From the NCBI GenBank assembly GCA_029945375.1, contig CM057069.1, forward strand, positions 682,001-746,000: DNA of 64,000 nt, written 5' to 3'. Below, one piece after another: positions 57,862 through 64,000 of this stretch. A program made the position numbers and the translations under genes. Numbering within the stretch: position 1 is the first letter of the stretch; every line of letters starts with the position of its first letter. This DNA is from Agaricus subrufescens. Its lineage: Eukaryota; Basidiomycota; Agaricomycetes; Agaricales; Agaricaceae. The notes beneath the pieces were generated by a model. It searched no databases and had not been told where the DNA came from. It saw nothing but the letters and a program-made list of their open reading frames with translations.

Positions 57862-58129
57862 GGGGGCATGTGAACACCAGGGGGGCGGCTGTCAATTGGG
57901 TCGGAACGGTGTTCATGTCAAAACGCTAATATGTTGTAACCACATGTTCGCGGGACACAGGAACACATGTACAGCAGCGCTAATTAGCCGCTATCCTCTA
58001 TTAATAGATCGGCCGGGCGGGATCTCATTATCATCACTTCGTTTTTCTGATATGATGCCAATATTATTTTCCACAATTGTTGTGATGCCACGCCCAACTG
58101 ACCGCCCCACCGGTGTTCACATGTCCCTC
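57862..58129. mobile_element. Harbinger-like MITE with TAA target duplication
   Basis: Terminal inverted repeats GGGGGCATGTGAACACC at 57862 and GGTGTTCACATGTCCCTC at 58112-58129, about 40 bp long with mismatches, flanked on both sides by TAA (57859-57861, 58130-58132). 268 bp, no coding capacity. A three-base TAA duplication is typical of PIF/Harbinger. In unit 2 only the right end survives (to 63236). Confidence 0.75.
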
Positions 58130-58495
58130 TAAGAAATCAATGCGTCGCGGGTGTTTGCCAGGTCAATGTCCCAAGTACAATATATGGTTTTACAAATTGG
58201 TGAATGAGAGAATGAAATTTCTCGGCGCATTAGTCAATGATTGTCGGAAACCTCTCAATGAGACTATAAATTAGTTCCATAGTCTCTTGAATTGAATTTT
58301 GAGCAATGGCTTTTCTCACGTCAACGCAACACTTTCAGAGGATGGGCCTTTTGATCCAGAGCAAGCTTGCTAATAGGTACTGGAATCAGAAGCACGTGGA
58401 CCTAAGCAGACTCTTTGATAGATGATGGTCAGAGGCTGAGTCATTGGCTCTATGTATAATACAAGTTTATCATTATCACCTGTCCCCACCCGACC

Positions 58496-59427
58496 CATGA
58501 ACAACGTTTATGTCATGATTAGACCCTTCAACTGTAACGCTGTTGTTGTGAATGTAGAAGTTATTTGTCCACTGGAAAATGATATACTGCCCAATGTTGC
58601 TGGCGGTTTCCCGTTGTCGATTTTCCTGATACTTGAGAATACCAGAGCGGTCAGAGGAACCTTCGTGTCACAGTAGTACCACACAGCGAGAACACACACC
58701 TGAATGGTTGAGTTAGAACTGGAAGTTGCACCACCAAGTATGTGTGAGTTTCGGAGATCCTCATTGATCTCTTGGCGTAAAGTAAGCGGCTCATTACTAT
58801 GATCGACTGTTGTTGTGATCTGGGGTTCTACCTGAGGAGAATTCAGCCTGACATCCCTGGCACCTAATTTGGACACTTACTCGTAGAATCTCTAGTGCAC
58901 GCTGAATTTTGCCTCGGCATTGGAAGCCCTGTTTATCGGAGTTGAAGCTGAATAGTCTTTGGAGCCTCAAGCGTCGATGATGTTTTTCCAGTATTTCTTC
59001 TACCGACTGTATCATACTAATGAATTTTTTTTCTTGAGTGATCAGCAGCCCCGAAAGCTAGTAAGCAGAGGAGCAACTTACTGCACAACTGTCGCTGTAG
59101 TTTCCTTCGGCATCTGGGACTCTACCTGAGGAGATTTCAGCCCGACATCTTCGGCGCCTAATTTGGACACTCACTCGTAGAATCTCTAGTGCACAGTGAA
59201 GTTTGCCTCGGCATTCTTTGAAGACCCGTTTATCCGACTTGAAGCTGAGTAGTCTTTGGAGTCTCGAGCGTTGATCAAGTTCTTCTAGCCTTTCTTCTAC
59301 CGATTGCATTATACTAACGTTTTTGGTTTTTTTGAGACATCAGCGGTCCTGAAAATGAGTAAGCAAGAGAGTTACTTACCGCAGTACCCTGCTTTGCACG
59401 GAATCTTCCATGAACAGAAAGCTTTTG
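58496..59427 (-). pseudogene. MLKL-NTD-like small-gene locus, copy B (doubled helical exons)
   Basis: The first module has MEDSVQSRVLR (about 59410), then MQSVEERLEELDQRSRLQRL and SDKRVFKECRGKLHCALEIL and VESQMPKETTATVVQ. A second helical exon follows directly (MIQSVEEILEKHHRRLRLQR, FSFNSDKQGFQCRGKIQRAL), then VEPQITTTVDHSNEPLTLRQ and a tail with NNSVTVEGSNHDINVVHGSG ending near 58496. An A-run before the second helical exon shifts its frame. Either a double-domain gene or a fusion of two copies. Confidence 0.5.
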
Positions 59428-59479
59428 ATGAGATTGTTTTCAAGCAGGACGACAGATTGGGGGTGCAGCAGAGGAATCA

Positions 59480-59742
59480 AATGGGGGGGCACTCCGATTC
59501 TTTCATTTCTTTTATGAGGCTCACAGCAGGTCGGCTCCCTCCAAAAATCTATTAATAGAGTAAAGTAGATCGCAAGCCCGGAGAGGTCGGCTTCCTCCAA
59601 AAATCTATTAATAGAGTAAAGTACACCGGAATCTCCGCTCCGGGCTTGCGATCTACTTTACTCTATTAATAGGTTTTTGGAGGGAGCCGACCTGCTGTGA
59701 GCCTCATAAAAGAAATGAAAGAATCGGAGTGCCCCCCCATTT
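59480..59742. repeat. large imperfect palindrome in unit 2
   Basis: Arms GGGGGGGCACTCCGATTCTT...ATGAGGCTCACAGCAGGTCG and their inverse ending GAGTGCCCCCCCAT. The central sequence, including a duplicated AAAAATCTATTAATAGAGTA, is unrelated to the core of the unit 1 palindrome. Confidence 0.85.
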
Positions 59743-60524
59743 GACATCATATCAGGACAGTGAAGTGATGATTATGAGATTCCGCCCACTGATCTGTCAA
59801 CGGAGGATAATGGTTAAGGCTGCTGTGTTTCTGCGTCCCGCAAACACGTGGCTATACCATATGTGGCGTTTTGGCACGAATACCGTCCGGATGTCGGAGG
59901 TTCGATACACGTCGTGTTTTGGTATAAATGTCGTTCTGATACTGGGAGTTGATCATTTCTGAGTATCTATACTACATTCTTTATATCACACCGTTCTACC
60001 CCGTTAGTTTTTATCATTGAACGCATAAGACGATCATACTTACTCAAAGTGGTATCAAGTACACCATCCTACCGACTTGAAAGTGCAGGTGACTTCTCAA
60101 AGATGTATACATCTATAAACCCCCAGGCCCTAAAGTGGATTTAAACCCGTCGATTATGATGCAACAAAAAAAAAGTTAAAGAAGTCACCCTAAATCAGCG
60201 GATTGACACACACGCGCACATACACACACTGTCAAACTTCCTCTCATCTCTCCGCTTAAGACAATAAAACCAAAAGTAAATCCACAAGTAAATGTTCATA
60301 TAGCTAAACAACAAAAAAACTTGTATATGACGAAAAAATCGTACTAGAACCTCCACCATAATCGTGTTTCCCAACCAAGCGAGCAATAGAAAAAAAACCA
60401 AACGCAACACCACACGCCACTCACTCACATCAACTTGAATCTACTGCCAAATCAAACCTCGAACACTGATTTAAAAAAAAACGATGTAAACAAACAAACC
60501 ACAAAACCCAAAAACCATACATAC
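59743..60524. other. unit 2 flank between palindrome and MARCH copy 2
   Basis: Non-coding. 59743-59900 is the repeat that appears inverted at 57900-58090 and 63060-63230. The rest is the ligase 3' flank, including a GTGT/CACA tract near 60209-60228. Confidence 0.6.
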
Positions 60525-62371
60525 TCACCCAAATGCCCTTTTCACCAAAAGATTTCCAGTCCCAGCACCACTCCCCGCCGCCGCCGCTACCGACGCATCA
60601 CACAAAAACTCAGGTCTAAGATCAAGCTCCTTAATATCCACCCCCGCAAAATCCCTACTCTTAACTTTCCGTGTCTCAATCTCGCGTTTAGTATGCCAAA
60701 GATGTAAAAGGTATAAACAATCTTTAGCCTAGCCGCGACGGCGACGGTGAAAAAAAAAGGAAGGTCAGATTGATAAAGCGTCAACAAAAGGCCGGGACGT
60801 ACCACAACGAATAAGCCCAAACCAATAGCATTCCTCCACCATACAGGATCAAGTTCCGCCCAACGCCTAGCACCTCCCCACCAAATTCCAACCACAACCT
60901 TCGCCAACCACCTCCAATACCTGAAATTCCACAACCCAGGTCCCTCGGAATCACCAATAGATGACGCATACAAAGACGGCTGAAGACCGCTAATAAATCG
61001 ACGATGTTGTTTGATACCCAATAATTCACGAAGAATAGAGGAGCGTTTCGAAACTCGAAAGAGGAAACTGCCCATGAGATGTGAGATGTATGGAATGAGA
61101 AGTGCGCCACCGATACGCCTGCCAATTGATGAGGCGTTAATTTCGACCATACGCTCGGCTGCTGCTAGATTTGCAGCATCGGGGTCTTGGATTACATCGT
61201 CTACGTTGGCTGCATCGTCGTTCGGAGCAGGATTAGCGTTATTGGCATCTCCACCACCACCAGCTCTTCGCCGCCCCGCCTCATTCTCACCCTGTTTAGC
61301 ATTGCCATTCTCATCTTGAATGTTCGCTCGAATTCGAATCATGAACGGGGCCTCATTCAAGTGTATCGCAAACCCTGATGTCTTCCCAAAATCACTCAGT
61401 TTTGCACCCAACAACCAGAATGCAAATCGGTGCAATAGCTCTTTGTATGCTACCCGCAAGAGAGGAGCTACGAAGATGCCGAAAATGGCGGGAGAGGGTG
61501 GCCAAGTGAGGAATGAATGAGAGTACGGACGATCACGAGTGTGTCGGGTTTCATGGTGCATCCATTGAGGTGTGACCTGCGATCCTGGCCAAATGGACAC
61601 AATAGGAACGACCGTAGAGAATGCCGACCTGCTCGAGGACGACAGACGAGACGAGACCAAGGACAGAGGGATGAGAGGGAGGTTGAGGAAAGCTGTCCAA
61701 GGCCAATTTGAAGGATCATCAGTCAGCATTAGATCGAAAACTCTAGAATTCCCCAGTTTAGCAGTCTATTTGAAATATCGGGTGAAGAGAGATGGGCGTA
61801 CTCCTTTCCAAGGAAATTTTTAATCACCCATGCACCATATGCAGTCAAAGCAATATAAATGCCTGCAGACAAAGGCATGCATCAGTTATACTGTAAGAGA
61901 TCGAGTGAGAGGATACGTGCCGGAACCCATAACACCGACCACTGCCGCCGTGCCAGCCAGCGTAAAGAAACCTGCCGTCCGTTGCAACACCCTATCACCG
62001 AAACTGAGGAATAGCAGCACCCTAGACTTTTCGCTCTGCATCTCATATTTAGTCCCACACTGCGGACAATTGAACGCATTCTCCGCCCGCGAGGTATTCC
62101 CCTGTGCAGACCTGATCCATTTGAGGAGACACGACTCGTGTGCTATGAGCGTACATTTACATGGATGTGTCCATGCCCATGTGGTTCCTGTATAGCATGA
62201 GGAGGACAGACCCGGAGCATTTGTGAGTATGGGCGTACCGGCTTCGTTTAGTTCTTCCTCGCGCCAGATGTAATAAAGCTTGACCTACGAGGCCGCGAGC
62301 AACAGAGAGAGGGCTGAGAGGCAGATACACTCTCGGGGGTGGTCGACAGTGGGCACCCGTGGTGCAGGCAT
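60525..62371 (-). CDS. MARCH-type RING-CH membrane E3 ligase, copy 2 (open frame intact, two RING ligands replaced)
   Basis: Model: complement(join(60525..60728, 60803..61742, 61802..61862, 61921..62187, 62239..62284, 62357..62371)), 510 residues in frame. Intron 61863-61920 begins GC, not GT. RING-CH: the expected first pair CYIC reads YYIW in VKLYYIWREEELNEA, so two zinc ligands are gone. HPCKCTLIAHESCLLKWIRS and FNCPQCGTKYEMQ are intact. Hydrophobic segments: FFTLAGTAAVVGVMGSG, IYIALTAYGAWVI, WTAFLNLPLIPLSLV, AIFGIFVAPLLRVA, GGALLIPYISHLMGSFLF and WWRNAIGLGLFVVA. An acidic Asn/Gly-rich loop lies in the middle. Relatives sit in mitochondrial or ER membranes and ubiquitinate membrane proteins; this copy is probably inactive as a ligase. 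Confidence 0.85.
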
Positions 62372-63065
62372 GAAGCAAAGGCAGGATTCCCACGGAGTCA
62401 CATCATCAAGCGGCGCAACATCCAAGGCACAGCCGGGGGACGCGGCTATCCCCCCCAAATGTAATCAGACAACGAGGAACGCGGACATATATTGAGATGC
62501 ACGATTACATAGACAAACCCGGATCGGTCGCTCTAGTCATTGAAGAACAGAAAGTGTCGCTCAAACCAGAGTGCTACGTATTTTGTGTGCGTTGTGGGAA
62601 GCAGTAGCAAATTTGATAATATTTGATTAATTGACTGATTATTGAATTAATGTCCACATTCACTTGCTTTCAGGAGAGGATCTCGGCGATACTGGTCCGT
62701 ATATCACGATCAGTCATGACACGAATGAATCACGGTTACACCAACTGCCAGCCTAGTGTACAGACCCATTTGATCATTGTGAACTGTTGGTCGTCCCTCA
62801 CCAATCCAAGGTATCAACTTCCATGGATTATTGTTCACGCCCAAGAGTTTGTTTCACGTCTGGGTTCTGGCAATCTCCCTGTGCACGCGATACGCAAGTC
62901 ACTCTGGTAAGCGTCGCACATGAACCTTACTCAGGCTGTCAGGCAAGGACCATATTTCTTAATCACAGTCCGCAGGTCTAGGAAGTCCAACTGATCGGCA
63001 ATCAATGAAATCTCTGGGTCACTGCTGGCGCTGGCTGCGGGTCTGGTGGAACAATGCGTACGTAT
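62372..63065. other. upstream region of MARCH copy 2
   Basis: Non-coding flank duplicated from unit 1 (56692-57360). No independent gene was recognised. Confidence 0.5.
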
Positions 63066-63236
63066 TCGCGGGACACAGGAACACAGCAGTGTAAGCCGTT
63101 ATCCTCTATTAATAGATCGGCTGGGCGGGGTCTCATTATCATCACTTCGTTTTTCTGATATGAGGTCAATATTATTTCCCACAGTTGTTCTGATGCCACG
63201 CCCAACTGACTGCCTCCCTGATGCTCACATGCCCTC
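63066..63236. repeat. inverted repeat / MITE remnant at the right edge of unit 2
   Basis: GCGGGACACAGGAACACAGC...TCTATTAATAGATCGGCTGG...CACATGCCCTCTAA matches the right part of the MITE in unit 1 and is inverted relative to 59743-59900. The left MITE terminus is missing. Confidence 0.7.
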
Positions 63237-63632
63237 TAAAGAATCAGTGCATCACGGGTGTTTGCCGGGTCGATGTCCCAAATAGAATATATGGTTTTAC
63301 AAATTGGTGATGAGAATGAAATTTGCTCAGCGCACTCATTAGTCAATCATTAGTCAATAATTGTCGGAAACCTCTTGACGAGGCCATAATTTTGAGTTTG
63401 TGGTGGTTCAGTAGTCTTTTATATTGAATTTTGAGTAATGTCTTTTCTCGCATCAACGCAACACTTTCAGAGGGTGAGCCTTTTGATCCAGAGCAAGCCT
63501 GCTAATAGGTAACGGAATCAGAAGTACCTGGACCAAAGCAGATTCTTTGATAGATGATGGGCAGAGACTAAGTCATTCGCACTATGTATAATACAAGTCT
63601 ATATTGTGTCAGCCGCTTCTGTCTGACCATCG

Positions 63633-64000
63633 CTAGTGATGAATGTTTATGTTATTACCGGACCCATCAACTTCAACGCTGCTGTTGTGGGTGTAGACGA
63701 TATTTGTATACCGGGCAATGATATACTGCCTGATGCCACTGGCGGCTACTCGCTGTCGAGTTGTCTGATACTTGAGAATATCAGGGCAGTCAGAAATAGT
63801 GGTGCACAGCGGTAACACACACCTCACTGGTTGAGTTAGAACCAGAAGCCGAACCACCGTGCATGTGTGAGTGTCGGAGATCCTCCTCAATCTGTTGAAG
63901 TAAAGTAAGCGGATCATAACTATGATCGACTGCTGCTGTATTGTCCTCTGGTGTCTGGGATTCTACCTGAGGAGATTTCAGCCTGTCATCCTCGGCACAT
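63633..64000 (-). CDS. MLKL-NTD-like small gene, copy A (partial, continues beyond window)
   Basis: Minus-strand exons 63966..63823 (VESQTPEDNTAAVDHSYDPL, then LLQQIEEDLRHSHMHGGSAS) and 63770..63633 (ASGIRQYIIARYTNIVYTHN, SSVEVDGSGNNINIHH, TAG). Splice positions match copies B and C. The helical exon should lie just right of the window. Confidence 0.55.

Larger units (their letters stand above)
52860..58140. repeat. tandem segmental duplication, unit 1
   Basis: Holds, left to right, a small MLKL-NTD-like gene (-), a large palindrome, a MARCH-type ligase copy (-), a MARCH 3' fragment and a Harbinger-like MITE. Landmarks recur about 5.1-5.3 kb further right in unit 2. Confidence 0.85.
58220..63340. 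repeat. tandem segmental duplication, unit 2
   Basis: Same order as unit 1: small-gene copy B (-), palindrome, MARCH copy 2 (-), right-hand inverted repeat. A third unit starts at about 63340 and leaves the window. Confidence 0.85.

Noticed and set aside
1..64000. tRNA, rRNA, CRISPR or bacterial operon features
   Set aside because: None seen; gene structure is spliced eukaryotic throughout.

Overview
The window is eukaryotic nuclear DNA from a filamentous fungus, most likely a mushroom-forming basidiomycete (Agaricomycetes). Genes are split by many 45-90 bp GT-AG introns, the F-box and kinase-tail proteins are of agaricomycete type, and the transposon families (Plavaka-type transposase with a TET/JBP-like dioxygenase, Tc1/mariner, copia) are typical of that class. 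No tRNA, rRNA or CRISPR was seen. Exon borders come from reading frame and splice signals alone.

1-13 kb is a gene-dense housekeeping block: the 3' part of a kinase-domain gene (+), an F-box-like gene (+), a 1583-residue Lte1-like Ras GEF (-), the histone chaperone ASF1 (+, divergent from the GEF) and replication factor MCM10 (-). A short poly(A)-tailed retroposon with a perfect 15-bp target duplication lies beside MCM10.

13.7-44.7 kb is a transposon island: a decayed copia element (copia-1), a Tc1/mariner element with ~210-bp inverted ends, and a region of about 15 kb that reads as one composite element. That region has a DUF6698-like gene and a TET/JBP-like dioxygenase on the minus strand and a ten-exon Plavaka-type transposase on the plus strand. 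Between them lie fragments of ordinary genes: 5-oxoprolinase, an APH kinase, an unrecognised gene, ULA1/NAE1 and UBR7. A tandem repeat and a pristine copia element (copia-2: identical 405-bp LTRs, uninterrupted 1828-codon polyprotein) follow.

44.7-53 kb holds eIF2-gamma, a Ran GTPase pseudogene and copies of a small repeated gene family: a helical segment like the MLKL/NLR-associated bundle plus a conserved tail built around N-S-[VL]-x-[IV]-x-G-S. 53-64 kb is a tandem array with a ~5.2-kb period. Each unit pairs one such small gene with a MARCH-type membrane RING-CH ubiquitin-ligase gene; a third unit begins at the right edge. The two ligase copies are damaged in opposite halves of the RING.

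Across the island nearly all in-frame nonsense codons are TGA where arginine is expected, and one splice donor is lost by G-to-A after a C. This is the signature of CpG deamination. The young copia-2 has escaped it.
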